Both the position numbers and the translations under genes were made by a program. A model generated the notes under the pieces. That model searched no databases. It was not told where the DNA came from and saw only the letters and a list, made by a program, of their open reading frames with translations. This document shows, one piece after another, positions 50,700 through 60,247 of a stretch of DNA of 64,000 nt. Numbering within the stretch: position 1 is the stretch's first letter; each line of letters opens with the position of its first letter. The DNA comes from Burkholderia sp. FERM BP-3421 (GTDB taxonomy: Bacteria; Pseudomonadota; Gammaproteobacteria; Burkholderiales; Burkholderiaceae): NCBI RefSeq assembly GCF_028657905.1, contig NZ_CP117781.1:2914001-2978000 (forward strand). Reading direction: 5' to 3'.

Positions 50700-50855
50700 T
50701 GTCCGTGTGGCGCGGCTGTCACTCCGGATATGGCGGCCGGATTTGGCCGACTACGCTGCGTCTCCGATCGTGCCGCACGCACGCGTTCGCGCCGCGACGG
50801 CGCAGCCCGCGAGGCCGCCGTCGCGGCGTCCACCGCCCGCTCCTGGAGAATCCGC

Positions 50856-52268
50856 ATGTCCGCACCCACGGCCCGCGCTGCCGACGGCAAGCGCTATACG
50901 TATGAATGGTATGTCGTCGTCATCTGCATGCTCGCGTACGTCTTCTCGTTCGTCGACCGCCAGGTGCTCGTGCTGATGATCGAGCCGATCAAGCGCGACC
51001 TATCCCTGTCCGACACGCAGTTCAGCCTGCTCAACGGTTTCGCGTTCTCACTGTTCTACGCGGTGATGGGGCTGCCCGTCGCGTATCTCGCCGACCGCTA
51101 CGCGCGCCCGCGCATCATCTCGATCGGCATCGCGCTGTGGAGCGTCGCGACCGCCGCATGCGGGCTCAGCCAGCATTTCGTGCAGATGTTCGTCGCGCGG
51201 ATGGGGGTGGGCATCGGCGAGGCGGCGCTGTCGCCCGGCGCGTATTCGATGCTCGCCGACTACTTCCCGAAGGAGAAGCTCGGGCGCGCGATCGCCGTAT
51301 ATTCGCTCGGCTCGTTCATCGGCGGCGGCATCGCGTTCCTGATCGGCGGCTACGTGATCGCGCTGCTCAAGCATGCGAGCGCGTTCACGCTGCCGGTGGT
51401 CGGACAGATTCACGCGTGGCAGGTCACCTTCCTGATCGTCGGCTTGCCCGGCCTGCTCGTCGCGCTGCTGTTCACCGCGACCGTGCGCGATCCACGGCGC
51501 AAAGGGCTCGCGCAGGATCGCTCGGGCACGGTGCGACGCGTGTCGATGGGCGATTCGCTGCGCTTCGTCGGCGCGCACCGCGCGACCTTCGCGTGCCACT
51601 ACCTCGGCTTCTCGTTCTATGCGATGACGCTGTACTGCCTGCTGAGCTGGACGCCCGCGTTCTATATCCGCCGCTTCGGAATGACGGCGGTGGAGGCCGG
51701 CTACGCGCTCGGCAGCGTGCTGCTCGTCGCGAACACCGCCGGCGTGTTCTGCGGCGGCTGGCTCAACGACTGGCTGCTGCGTCGCGGCCGCACGGATGCG
51801 CCGATGCGCGCCGGCGCGATCGGCGCCGTCTGCATGACGGTTCCCGCCGCGCTGTTCACGCAGTTCGACCATCTACCGTCGTCGCTCGCGATGCTCGTCG
51901 TCGCGATGTTCTTCGCGTCGTTCCCGATGCCGACCTCGACCGCCGCGATGCAGACGCTCGCGCCGAACCAGATGCGCGCGCAAATCTCCGCACTGTTCCT
52001 GCTCGTCTCGAACCTGATCGCACTCGGGATCGGCACGACGGTCGTCGCGCTGTTCACCGATCGCGTGTTCGGCACGCCCGCGGCGGTCGGTCACTCAATG
52101 ACGATCGTCAACCTCGCGGCGGCCACGCTCGCCGCGCTGCTGCTGGCCATCGGATGCCGCCGGTACCGGCTCAGCCTCGATCGCGAACACGGCCACGCAG
52201 CCGCGGCCGGACAACCGGCGGCCGGCCACGGCGAGGCGATCGCCGCATCCGGCTCCGCCTTGCGCTGA
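50856..52268 (+). CDS. MFS transporter (spinster-like)
   Basis: The 470-residue protein has twelve helices, the MFS loop YLADRYARPRIISIGIALWS and the family landmark FVDRQVLVLMIEPIKRDLSL in helix 1. The spinster-like MFS group includes transporters for aromatic compounds and organic acids. The ATG at 50856 is preceded by TGGAGAATC. Its position next to iacF and the porin suggests uptake of indole-3-acetate or a precursor; the substrate is inferred only. Confidence 0.88.
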   Translation: MSAPTARAADGKRYTYEWYVVVICMLAYVFSFVDRQVLVLMIEPIKRDLSLSDTQFSLLNGFAFSLFYAVMGLPVAYLADRYARPRIISIGIALWSVATAACGLSQHFVQMFVARMGVGIGEAALSPGAYSMLADYFPKEKLGRAIAVYSLGSFIGGGIAFLIGGYVIALLKHASAFTLPVVGQIHAWQVTFLIVGLPGLLVALLFTATVRDPRRKGLAQDRSGTVRRVSMGDSLRFVGAHRATFACHYLGFSFYAMTLYCLLSWTPAFYIRRFGMTAVEAGYALGSVLLVANTAGVFCGGWLNDWLLRRGRTDAPMRAGAIGAVCMTVPAALFTQFDHLPSSLAMLVVAMFFASFPMPTSTAAMQTLAPNQMRAQISALFLLVSNLIALGIGTTVVALFTDRVFGTPAAVGHSMTIVNLAAATLAALLLAIGCRRYRLSLDREHGHAAAAGQPAAGHGEAIAASGSALR

Positions 52269-52419
52269 CTCGATCTTGCCCGACCATCATCCACCAGGCT
52301 GATTTCATCATGGATTTTTTATCGATTTGATTTATGCTGAGTCGATCCCTATTCTCGATCGCATCACGGCGCGGCGGCACTCGCCGCGCCGGTTTTCCTC
52401 GTACCCCACGGAATCATCC

Positions 52420-53388
52420 ATGCAAGCGAACCGCCACCAAGTCCGGATCGACGCGCTGATCGACGCGGCACAGGACATCCGCTGTTTCCGGGTTTCGCGC
52501 GTAGACGGCCGGCCGTTCGACGCGTACGAACCAGGCGCCCATATCGACGTCACCGCGCCGTCGGGCGTCACGCGCCAATATTCGCTGTGCGGCGACCCGG
52601 ACGAGCGCGGCAGCTATCTGTTCGCGGTCAAGAAGGAAGCGCGGTCGCGCGGCGGCTCGCGGTCGCTGCACGACGACGCAACGATCGGCGCCGAGTTGTC
52701 GATCAGTGCGCCGCGCAACCTGTTCCGGCTCGCGGCAAGCGCCAGCGAGCACGTGCTGATCGCGGCCGGCATCGGCATCACGCCGCTGCTGTCGATGGCG
52801 TACGCACTGCACCGGCGCGGCGCTCGCCACCGGTTGCACTATTTCGCGCGCAGCCGCGAGCATGCGGCCTTCGTCGACGCGCTGTCGGCCGAACCATTTG
52901 CGTCGCACGTGACGTTCCACTACGCCGTAGAGCCCGACGCGCTCGCGGCCCGGCTCGGCCGCTGCGTCGACGCGATCGATGCGGAGGCGCACGTCTACAC
53001 GTGCGGCCCGGGGCCGTTCATGGATGCGGTCGTCGCGGCGGCCGCGACGCGCTTACCGGAAGACTCGATCCACCTCGAGCGCTTCGCCGCCGAACCGGCG
53101 GCGTCCGGAGCCGACGCGGCCGACGGCTTCGAAGTGCGCCTGCAACGCAGCGGCCGGACGGTGCGCGTCGCGCCCGACACGTCGATCGTCGACGCGCTCG
53201 CGCAGATCGGCATCGAAGTCGATACGTCGTGCGGCGAAGGCGTGTGCGGCACCTGCATGGTATCCGTCGTCGACGGCGAGCCCGACCATCGCGACCATTG
53301 CCTCAGCAAGGCGGAACGGGCGAGCAACACGGTGATCTGCTGCTGCGTGTCGCGCGCGCGCTCGCCGGTGCTCGTCCTCGATCTCTGA
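52420..53388 (+). CDS. iacF: Ferredoxin-NAD(P)H oxidoreductase component of the ring-hydroxylating dioxygenase (IacF-like)
   Basis: The 322-residue protein has an FMN/FAD ferredoxin-reductase domain (YEPGAHIDVTAPSGVTRQYS, SLCGDPDERGSY), an NAD-binding domain (HVLIAAGIGITPLLSMA, YTCGPGPFMDAV) and a C-terminal plant-type [2Fe-2S] ferredoxin domain with the cysteines of DTSCGEGVCGTCMVSV and a later Cys. This is the phthalate-dioxygenase-reductase order. It would pass electrons from NADH to the IacC Rieske centre. An AT-rich 150-bp leader separates it from the transporter. Confidence 0.88.
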   Translation: MQANRHQVRIDALIDAAQDIRCFRVSRVDGRPFDAYEPGAHIDVTAPSGVTRQYSLCGDPDERGSYLFAVKKEARSRGGSRSLHDDATIGAELSISAPRNLFRLAASASEHVLIAAGIGITPLLSMAYALHRRGARHRLHYFARSREHAAFVDALSAEPFASHVTFHYAVEPDALAARLGRCVDAIDAEAHVYTCGPGPFMDAVVAAAATRLPEDSIHLERFAAEPAASGADAADGFEVRLQRSGRTVRVAPDTSIVDALAQIGIEVDTSCGEGVCGTCMVSVVDGEPDHRDHCLSKAERASNTVICCCVSRARSPVLVLDL

Positions 53389-53428
53389 TGCGCCGCGACG
53401 CACGGCGTCGTACCGCGCAGTCGCACGC

Positions 53429-54364
53429 TCACGCACCGTCGAAACGCGCGACGATCCCGGCCAGCAGTTCCCGCATCCACGCGATGCCTTCATCCTCGTG
53501 AAAATGCGCGTGCCAGTGCATCGTCACCGGCGCGGGCGGCAGCGTCACGGGCAGGTCGTAGAGCCGGAACCCGTTGTCGCGGTTCAGGATGCGCGCGAGC
53601 CGCTTCGGCAGCGTCGCGTAGAGATCCGTGACCGACAGCACGCTCGGCAGTGCGACGAAGTGCGGCACCTCGAGCGCGATATTGCGCCCCACGCCCTGCA
53701 CGCGCAGCGCATCGTCGAGTGCGTGGTGGCTGTGCTCGACCGACTTCACGTTGACGTGCGCCGCGCGCACGAACTGCTCGAGGCTCAGCGCGCCGCCCGC
53801 CGGCAGGCCGCGCCGGCGGCCCGTCATGCATGCGTAGGTTTCCTCGAACAGCACCTGATGACACGTGCGCGGCATCAGCTCCGGCAGGTTGCCGATGGCG
53901 AAATCGAGCCGGCTCGCGCGCAACGCCTCCTCGATCTCCTCGACCGGCAGCGGCTGCACGCTCAGCGTCACGCGCGGCGCGTGCGCGCGCAGCGCCTGGC
54001 AGATCGCGGGCAGATACGCCATCTCGCCGGCATCCGACAGCGACAGCCGGAACGTGCGCGTGCTGACCGCCGGATCGAAGCGCTCCGCGTAGCGCAGCGC
54101 GACGCGCACCATGTCGAGCGCCTTGCCGACGATGCCCGCGAGTTCGAGCGCGACCGGCGTCGGCTGCATGCCCGCGCGCGTGCGCACGAACAGCGGATCG
54201 TCGAACAGCGTGCGCAGCCGGCCAAGCGAATAGCTGACGGCCGGCTGCGACAGCGCGAGCCGCTCGCCGGCCCTGGTCAGGCTGCGCTCCTCGACGATCG
54301 CCTGGAACACCCGCAGCAGGTTCAGATCGAGATGATCGATCGATGTCATCGCCGGCTCCTTCAT
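53429..54364 (-). CDS. LysR-family transcriptional regulator of the iac locus
   Basis: The 311-residue protein has the HTH (DLNLLRVFQAIVEERSLTRA, RLALSQPAVSYSLGRLRTLF) and an effector domain of the LinR/NahR type. It is divergent from iacC, with 130 bp between starts that include an AT-rich segment (54370-54415), a likely operator/promoter. It is inferred to control iacCD and perhaps iacF, which is convergent with it. An alternative start is the ATG five codons later (MTSIDHLD). Confidence 0.92.
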   Translation of the reverse strand: MKEPAMTSIDHLDLNLLRVFQAIVEERSLTRAGERLALSQPAVSYSLGRLRTLFDDPLFVRTRAGMQPTPVALELAGIVGKALDMVRVALRYAERFDPAVSTRTFRLSLSDAGEMAYLPAICQALRAHAPRVTLSVQPLPVEEIEEALRASRLDFAIGNLPELMPRTCHQVLFEETYACMTGRRRGLPAGGALSLEQFVRAAHVNVKSVEHSHHALDDALRVQGVGRNIALEVPHFVALPSVLSVTDLYATLPKRLARILNRDNGFRLYDLPVTLPPAPVTMHWHAHFHEDEGIAWMRELLAGIVARFDGA

Positions 54365-54494
54365 TTGCCAAATTTATTTAGTAGTCAATTTTAGATCAAT
54401 TTGACGGATATATCACCGGAGGCGAGACTGCTTCCCGAACCCGGACGCCGCGCACGGCACGGCCCGATTCCACGACTCTTTCCCCACGACGACG

Positions 54495-55778
54495 ATGAGC
54501 GACCTTCCCTACCAGACGATCGACACCCGCGCGCTGCACGGTCTCGCGCAGTCCGACCGCATCGCGCCCGCGATGTATCACGATCCCACGCTGTTCGAGA
54601 CGGAGCTCGAACGCATCTTCTACCGCACCTGGATCTGGGTCGCACACGAGAGCGAGTTGCCGAACCCGGGCGACTTCGTCACGACGACGATCGGCCGCCA
54701 GCCGGTGATCGTCGTGCGCGACAGGACCGGCGGGATCAACGTGCTGCAGAACCGCTGCCGCCATCGCGGCGCGACCGTCTGCGAAGCGCACAAGGGCAAC
54801 ACGAAGAGCTTCACGTGCCCGTACCACAGCTGGTCGTACGCGCTCGACGGCACGCTGCGCGCGCTGCCTTACGGCGACGGCTACGAAGGCGTGTGCGAGA
54901 AAGGCGACCTGCCGCTCGTGAAGCTGCGGGTCGGCATGTACCAGGGGCTGATCTTCGCGAGCTTCGACGACGACGTCGAACCGCTCGACGATTTCCTCGG
55001 CGGCGCGAAGCCGTGGATCGACCTGTTCATGAAGCAGGGCGCCGGCTATCCGGTCAAGGCGAACGGCGAGCACAAGTTCAAATTCAAGGGCAACTGGAAG
55101 ATCCAGCTCGAGAACACGACGGATCTCTACCACTTCCCGGTCGTGCACAAGTCGTGGATGAAGTCGATCGACGACGAGACGGCCGCCGCGATCACCCGCT
55201 TCATGACCAGCGAGGACGCGTTCTGCCGCGGGCTCGGCAACGGCCACAGCCTGGCTGTGCTGATGCCCGGTCTGATCGACCTCGACGAGGACGACGGTGC
55301 GCCGCTGCCCGAGCGTTTCGCGCCGCTCGCGGCGACGCTCGCCGAGCGCCACGCGCCGGACGCAGTGCGTCGCATCGTGCGCTCGTTGATGGGCGTTGGC
55401 TTCAACCTGAACCTGTTCCCGAACCTCGCGCTGTCGATGGCGTTCTTCCGCGTGCTGCGGCCGATCTCCGCGAACGAGACCGAGATTCGCCACGTCGCGC
55501 TCGCAATGGACGGCGGCCCTGACGAAGCGAACCGCGAGCGGCTGCGCATCCACGAGCACTTCCAGGGCCCGTTCGGCTTCGGCAGCCCCGACGACGCGGA
55601 AGCGTGGGAGCGCGTGCAGCGCGGCGCGCATGCCGGCCCCGACGTGGCGATCCTCGTGAACCGCGGGCTGAACCGCGAAACGACCGCCGCGAACGGCGAA
55701 AAGACCGCGCATGCGACCGACGAAACCGGCATGCGCGAGGCTTACCGGCAATGGCGCAAGCTGATGGAGCAACAATGA
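54495..55778 (+). CDS. iacC: Aromatic-ring-hydroxylating dioxygenase, alpha subunit (IacC-like)
   Basis: The 427-residue protein has a Rieske domain (NRCRHRGATVCEAHKGNTKS then CPYHSWSYALDGTL, i.e. Cys-x-His and Cys-x2-His) and a catalytic domain with the mononuclear-iron ligands in NTTDLYHFPVVHKSW. In the iac pathway IacC/D oxidise the dioxindole-type intermediate to catechol. It is followed at once by the beta subunit (overlapping ATGA). Only one alpha gene is present here. The assignment rests on the Rieske architecture and on the clear iac genes that follow. Confidence 0.9.
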   Translation: MSDLPYQTIDTRALHGLAQSDRIAPAMYHDPTLFETELERIFYRTWIWVAHESELPNPGDFVTTTIGRQPVIVVRDRTGGINVLQNRCRHRGATVCEAHKGNTKSFTCPYHSWSYALDGTLRALPYGDGYEGVCEKGDLPLVKLRVGMYQGLIFASFDDDVEPLDDFLGGAKPWIDLFMKQGAGYPVKANGEHKFKFKGNWKIQLENTTDLYHFPVVHKSWMKSIDDETAAAITRFMTSEDAFCRGLGNGHSLAVLMPGLIDLDEDDGAPLPERFAPLAATLAERHAPDAVRRIVRSLMGVGFNLNLFPNLALSMAFFRVLRPISANETEIRHVALAMDGGPDEANRERLRIHEHFQGPFGFGSPDDAEAWERVQRGAHAGPDVAILVNRGLNRETTAANGEKTAHATDETGMREAYRQWRKLMEQQ

Positions 55779-56278
55779 TGGACGACCGCAACATCCTTTT
55801 CTCTCAGCAGACCTTCGCCCGCGCGGTCGAATTCGTGTGGCGCGAAGCCGAACTGCTCGACCGCCGCGACTACCGCGCGTGGCTCGACCTGTGGGAACCG
55901 GCCGGCCATTACGTGGTGCCGATCGATCCCGACGCAACCGACTTCGCGGCGACGCTCAACTACGTGTTCGACGATCGCGACATGCGCGAGAAGCGCGTGC
56001 AGCGGATGCTGTCCGGCTATTCGGCGTCGGCGTCCGACGCGGCGCGCACGGTGCGCACCGTGTCGCGCTTCACGCTGGAAAGCAGCACCATCGACGCCGT
56101 CGAACTCAAATCGGCGCAGGTCGTCGTCGCGTACAAGCGCGGCGCCGCGACGCTGTTCGCGGCCGACGTCACGCACCGGCTGCGCGTCGACGCGGACGGC
56201 GAGATGCGGATCGCAGCGAAAGTCGTACGCCTGATCGACTCGACCGAAGCGCTCAGCGCGATCGGCTTCCTGCTGTAA
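55775..56278 (+). CDS. iacD: Aromatic-ring-hydroxylating dioxygenase, beta subunit (IacD-like)
   Basis: The 167-residue protein is a typical SnoaL/NTF2-fold beta subunit (FARAVEFVWREAELLDRRDY, WLDLWEPAGHYVVP). It has no active-site metal and serves to build the alpha3beta3 hexamer. Start ATG at 55775 overlaps the alpha stop; a second ATG follows directly. Confidence 0.88.
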   Translation: MMDDRNILFSQQTFARAVEFVWREAELLDRRDYRAWLDLWEPAGHYVVPIDPDATDFAATLNYVFDDRDMREKRVQRMLSGYSASASDAARTVRTVSRFTLESSTIDAVELKSAQVVVAYKRGAATLFAADVTHRLRVDADGEMRIAAKVVRLIDSTEALSAIGFLL

Positions 56279-56375
56279 GCGCACGCGGTTTCGCCGCCGG
56301 TCCGCCGGCGCGATCGCCGCGGCTTGACGACGGCGGCGAAACCGCGGCCGCGCCCGCTATCCTTTCCCGACGACC

Positions 56376-56759
56376 ATGCCCACACTCGAAGTTTTCCTGC
56401 CGGCCGGCCACGGCGATGCCCGCAAGGCCGCGCTGATCGCCGGCCTCACCGGCGCGACGGTCGACGCGATCGGCGCGCCGGCCGAATCGATCCGCATCCT
56501 GCTCAGCGAATTGCCAGCGGCCCACATCGGGCTCGGCGGCCGCGGCGCGGCGGACGGCGCGCCGCCGCCGCCCGTGATCGTCGCGATCCTGATCGCCGGC
56601 CGCACCGACGCGCAGAAATGCGCACTGATCGCCGCGCTGTCCGACGTCGCCGCCGGCGTGCTCGATGCGCCGCTGCACGCGACGCGCGTGATGATCAAGG
56701 ACATTCCGAACACCGATTTCGGCATCGGCGGCCAGACCGCGCGGGCGCTCGGACGCTGA
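56376..56759 (+). CDS. Fused tandem tautomerase (4-oxalocrotonate tautomerase-like)
   Basis: The 127-residue protein consists of two tandem tautomerase-like halves. The first begins after the initiator Met with the catalytic Pro (MPTLEVFLPAGHGDARKAAL). The second begins at about residue 65 (PPVIVAILIAGRTDAQKCAL). Both end in a matching pattern (ELPAAHIGLGGR and DIPNTDFGIGGQ). Most 4-OT proteins are single 60-residue units. It follows iacD by 97 bp on the same strand. The role in indole-acetate breakdown is unknown. Confidence 0.78.
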   Translation: MPTLEVFLPAGHGDARKAALIAGLTGATVDAIGAPAESIRILLSELPAAHIGLGGRGAADGAPPPPVIVAILIAGRTDAQKCALIAALSDVAAGVLDAPLHATRVMIKDIPNTDFGIGGQTARALGR

Positions 56760-56847
56760 TCGTGCGCCCCGTGCGTGCCCGCCCACCGATACGCGCCGGC
56801 CGCCGGACGGCCGGGCGATCCCACGTTCGCCTGCGCCGCGACGCTCG

Positions 56848-58341
56848 CTAAGGCCGGTGCGCGTCGGGGGTTGCTTCGGCGAGCGGCAACGTCACGCGGC
56901 AGTCGAGCCCGCCGCCGCCGGCAGGACTCGCGCCGATCCGCCCGCCGTGGCGCGTGACGATGCTCTTGCACAGCGACAGCCCGATCCCGTTGCCGCCGGC
57001 CTTCGACGACGAGAAGCCATCGAACAGCCGGCCGTGCGCGCCGTCGGCAATGCCCGGACCGTTGTCGATCGCACGCAGCTCGGCCTGCCCCCCGACGGCT
57101 GCCGTGCCGAGCATCAGCGCGCGCGACGTGCGCTCGCAGCCGGCGAACGCCTCGATCGCGTTGAACGCGAGATTCAGGATCACCTGCCCGATCAGCACGC
57201 GCTCGCAGCGGATCGGCAGCGGCGCGTCCGCCTGCGCGATCGCGACCGTCACGCCGGCTTCCTTCGCGCGCAGCTCGATGAAGTACGCAGCGTCGGCGAC
57301 GATGTCGCGCAGGTCCGCGACCACGACGACGGGCTCGCGCTTCACGATGAATTCGCGCACGCTCTTGATGATGAGCGCCGCGTGTTCCGCCTGCCGGTCA
57401 GCGCTGCGCAGCCCCCAGATTGCGTCGTCCACCGCGCCGCGCGCGTTCAGCCGCCGCACCGCGCCCCCGATGAAGTTGCGCACCGCCGCGAGCGGCTGGC
57501 TCAGCTCGTGCGCGATCACCGTCGCCATCTCGCCCATCGCGTTGTAGCGGCCCGCGTATTCGAGCATCCGCGCTTCGGCGCGCCGCGCATCCTCGATCGC
57601 GACTTCGGCGCTCACGTCGCGAAACTGCACGAGCAGGCCGCCCAGATCGCCTTCGATCTCGACCTGCCGGCACAGAATGCGCAGCCAGCACAACGCGCCG
57701 TCGCGCCGCGCGATCCGGTAGCGCTGCGGATCGGAGGGGCACGCCGACGGCGCGGCGCGAAGCTGCATGGCGAGCCGGTCGCGGTCGGCCCCGGCGCAGT
57801 AGTCGAGCAGCGCGCCGGGCGCGTCGTCCGGCGCAAGCCCGAGCACGCGCCGCCCCGACTCGCTGATGAACTGCACGCCACCATGCGGCGTCGCGACCGC
57901 GATGCCTTCGTCGAGGTCCTGCATGAACTCGCGCAACCGCGCCTCGTAGCGGCGCAACTGCTGGCGGATCGCCTCCTCCGCGCTGATGTCGCGAAACTGC
58001 ACCATCACGACGTCGCGCCCGTGCAGCGGCACATAGGTCGCGATCGCCTCCGACAACATGTCGACGCCCGCGCGCGACCGGTAGCACCACTCGTACACCT
58101 GCGGCCCGTCGACGATCGCCCGATCCATCGCGCCCACGCCGATCTCGCGGCGGTACTTCGGTCCGGGGCGCGTCATGTCCGGCGCCTTCAGCGGCAACAG
58201 CTCCTCGACGGAAAAGCCGAGCGCGATGCACGCGGCGCGGTTCGCCCATACGATCGCCTTCGTCCGGGCATCGTGCAGCAGCACGCAGATCGTCAGTGCA
58301 TCGAGCAGGCGGTGGAAATCGTCTTCGTCGGGAAAGCTCAT
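56848..58341 (-). CDS. PAS-domain sensor histidine kinase (cytoplasmic, FixL-like)
   Basis: The 497-residue protein has two PAS domains (about 10-120 and 130-260), with no membrane helix. The kinase core has the phospho-accepting His278 in VIAHELSQPLAAVRNF, the N box in NLAFNAIEAFAG, the G boxes AIDNGPGIADG and GGNGIGLSLCKS. PAS-based soluble sensing of an intracellular aromatic compound or of oxygen is expected. The LuxR-type regulator at 62781-63413 is the only response regulator of the locus and its probable partner. It is divergent from iacA, with 244 bp between starts. Confidence 0.9.
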   Translation of the reverse strand: MSFPDEDDFHRLLDALTICVLLHDARTKAIVWANRAACIALGFSVEELLPLKAPDMTRPGPKYRREIGVGAMDRAIVDGPQVYEWCYRSRAGVDMLSEAIATYVPLHGRDVVMVQFRDISAEEAIRQQLRRYEARLREFMQDLDEGIAVATPHGGVQFISESGRRVLGLAPDDAPGALLDYCAGADRDRLAMQLRAAPSACPSDPQRYRIARRDGALCWLRILCRQVEIEGDLGGLLVQFRDVSAEVAIEDARRAEARMLEYAGRYNAMGEMATVIAHELSQPLAAVRNFIGGAVRRLNARGAVDDAIWGLRSADRQAEHAALIIKSVREFIVKREPVVVVADLRDIVADAAYFIELRAKEAGVTVAIAQADAPLPIRCERVLIGQVILNLAFNAIEAFAGCERTSRALMLGTAAVGGQAELRAIDNGPGIADGAHGRLFDGFSSSKAGGNGIGLSLCKSIVTRHGGRIGASPAGGGGLDCRVTLPLAEATPDAHRP

Positions 58342-58585
58342 GATCGGCGTCGGATGAGGACGCGCGACGTCGCGCGGCCGGCATCTCAACATAGCACCGG
58401 CGCGCGCGGATCGCATCTGAAGATTTCTTTAGTTCGGCACGGAACGCCCCCTGTCGCGCGACCGATCGCACCAATTGCCGCGCGTTTCCGGCGTTTCTAG
58501 ACTGGTGGCATCGTGTGTCGCGCCGCTTGCCGCGGGACGCCGGCGCCGCCCGCACCCGAACGCTCATTCGCATCAGGAGACAGCC

Positions 58586-59779
58586 ATGCCCCATGCCGAA
58601 CTCGCCCTCGACACCGCGTCGCCCTCACCGCACGCCGCCGGCGAACCGGCCGCGCGGCTGTCGCCGCTCGACGCCGTGATCGACGCCGTCGCCGCACGCC
58701 GCGACGAGTTCGACCGTCTGTCGCACGTGCCGCGCGACATGATCGCGTTGTTCAAGCAGGCTGGCATCTACCGGGCGGGCACGCCGCGCCGTTTCGGTGG
58801 CGATGCGCTCGCGCCCACCGCATTCCTCGACATGATCGAGCGGATCGCGCTCGCCGACGGCTCGGCTGCGTGGGTCGCGAGCTTCGGTTCGGCCAACGTG
58901 TATCTCGCCGCGCTGCCGCTCGACACGCAGGCGGAGCTGTACGCGAACGGCCCCGACCAGGTATTCGCGGGCGGCCTGTTCCCGGTACAGCCGGCAAAGC
59001 CTGCGCCCGGCGGCTGGCGCGTCAACGGCACGTGGAAATTCGCCAGCGGCTGCAAGGGCGCCGACTGGCTCGGCGTCGGCATCGCGGTGCCCGGCGGGCG
59101 GGATGCCGCACCGAACAAGCCGCGCACGGCCGTGTTCCGCGCCGCCGAAGTCGAGATCGTCGAGAACTGGAGCGTGGTCGGCATGCAGGGCACCGGCAGC
59201 CACGACCTGCGCGTCGACGACCGCTTCGTGGCCGACGCCTGGACCTTCGTGCGCGGCGGCGAACCGACCGTCGACGAACCGCTGTACCGCTACCCGACCG
59301 TCGCGTATGCCGCTCAGGTGCTCGCCGTCGTCAACCTCGGCCTGGCGCGCGCGGCGCTCGATGTCGTGAACCGCATGTCGGGCGGGCGACAGACGACCAC
59401 CGGCGCGCCGCGCCTCGCCGATCGCGCGTACTTCCGCATCGAGCTTGCGAAGGCCGAAGCACAGTTGCGCTCGGCGCGCGCGTTCTTCTACGATGCGACC
59501 GACACCGTCTGGCAATCGATCCTCGCCGGCAACCCGGTAACGCCCGACCAGGTCAGCATGCTGCGGCTCGCGGCCACGCACATCGCGCGCGAAGGCGCGA
59601 GCGTCGTCGAACGGGCGTACCGTCTCGGCGGCACGCCCGCGATCTACCGCTCGCATCCGCTGCAGCGCCTGCTGCGCGACGCGATGATCGTCACGCAGCA
59701 CGCATTTCTCGCCGAGGGCAACTTCGACGGCGCCGGCGCGGTGTTCACCGGCGTCGCGCCGTTTCCCGGCTACTTGTAA
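58586..59779 (+). CDS. iacA: Indole-3-acetate monooxygenase, acyl-CoA-dehydrogenase fold (IacA-like)
   Basis: The 397-residue protein belongs to the two-component flavin-dependent monooxygenases with an acyl-CoA-dehydrogenase fold (HpaB/IacA/HsaA group): LSHVPRDMIALFKQAGIYRA, FGGDALAPTAFLDMIERIAL, GGWRVNGTWKFASGCKGADW and GGTPAIYRSHPLQRLLRDAM. It oxidises indole-3-acetate with reduced flavin supplied by IacG. The ATG at 58586 has AGGAG six bases upstream. It is the first gene of iacABIHE. Confidence 0.88.
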   Translation: MPHAELALDTASPSPHAAGEPAARLSPLDAVIDAVAARRDEFDRLSHVPRDMIALFKQAGIYRAGTPRRFGGDALAPTAFLDMIERIALADGSAAWVASFGSANVYLAALPLDTQAELYANGPDQVFAGGLFPVQPAKPAPGGWRVNGTWKFASGCKGADWLGVGIAVPGGRDAAPNKPRTAVFRAAEVEIVENWSVVGMQGTGSHDLRVDDRFVADAWTFVRGGEPTVDEPLYRYPTVAYAAQVLAVVNLGLARAALDVVNRMSGGRQTTTGAPRLADRAYFRIELAKAEAQLRSARAFFYDATDTVWQSILAGNPVTPDQVSMLRLAATHIAREGASVVERAYRLGGTPAIYRSHPLQRLLRDAMIVTQHAFLAEGNFDGAGAVFTGVAPFPGYL

Positions 59780-59861
59780 CCCGCGTCGCTTCGCGATGTC
59801 ATCCTCGACGATGCCCGTGCCGGCCGGCCGGGCAACCCCGATTCCTCAGGAGCATCCTGTC

Positions 59862-60239
59862 ATGTCCGATTCGAATCCGCTGCCGCTGCGCGTGCTGTTC
59901 TGCTGCGGCGTCTCGCAAAACTTCTTCGACCTGCCGCGCGAGAAGATCGGCGAAGTCTGGCAGGCGCACGGCGCGATGCTCGCGGCCGTCGAGGCGATGC
60001 CGGGCGTGCGCGTGCTCGGCGTGATGGATGACGACCGGCTCGTCGTCGGCCAGGCCGACGGCGCGCCGTGGACCTTCTACATCATGGCCGACGTCGCCGA
60101 CTTCGACACCACGGTCGCGGTGTGCAACCTGTATCGCACGACGCCGGTCGGCGAATACAACCTGTGGCGCTACGGCAAGATCGAGGCGCGGGTCGGCCGT
60201 GCGTTGACCGTACCGCCGACCGCGCGGCCCACGTCGTGA
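59862..60239 (+). CDS. iacB: IacB-like small conserved protein
   Basis: The 125-residue protein is of the short family encoded just behind iacA in iac loci: VLFCCGVSQNFFDLPREKIG and WTFYIMADVADFDTTVAVCN. No enzyme motif is recognised; its role in the pathway is not known. It is 82 bp after iacA with CAGGAG before the start. Confidence 0.82.
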   Translation: MSDSNPLPLRVLFCCGVSQNFFDLPREKIGEVWQAHGAMLAAVEAMPGVRVLGVMDDDRLVVGQADGAPWTFYIMADVADFDTTVAVCNLYRTTPVGEYNLWRYGKIEARVGRALTVPPTARPTS

Positions 60240-60247
60240 TTCCAGCG

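Larger units (their letters stand above)
50449..50855. other. Divergent promoter region between porin and MFS transporter
   Basis: No gene in 407 bp. Two inverted repeats (50590-50606 and 50682-50699) lie in AT-richer sequence, consistent with regulator binding. Confidence 0.5.
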
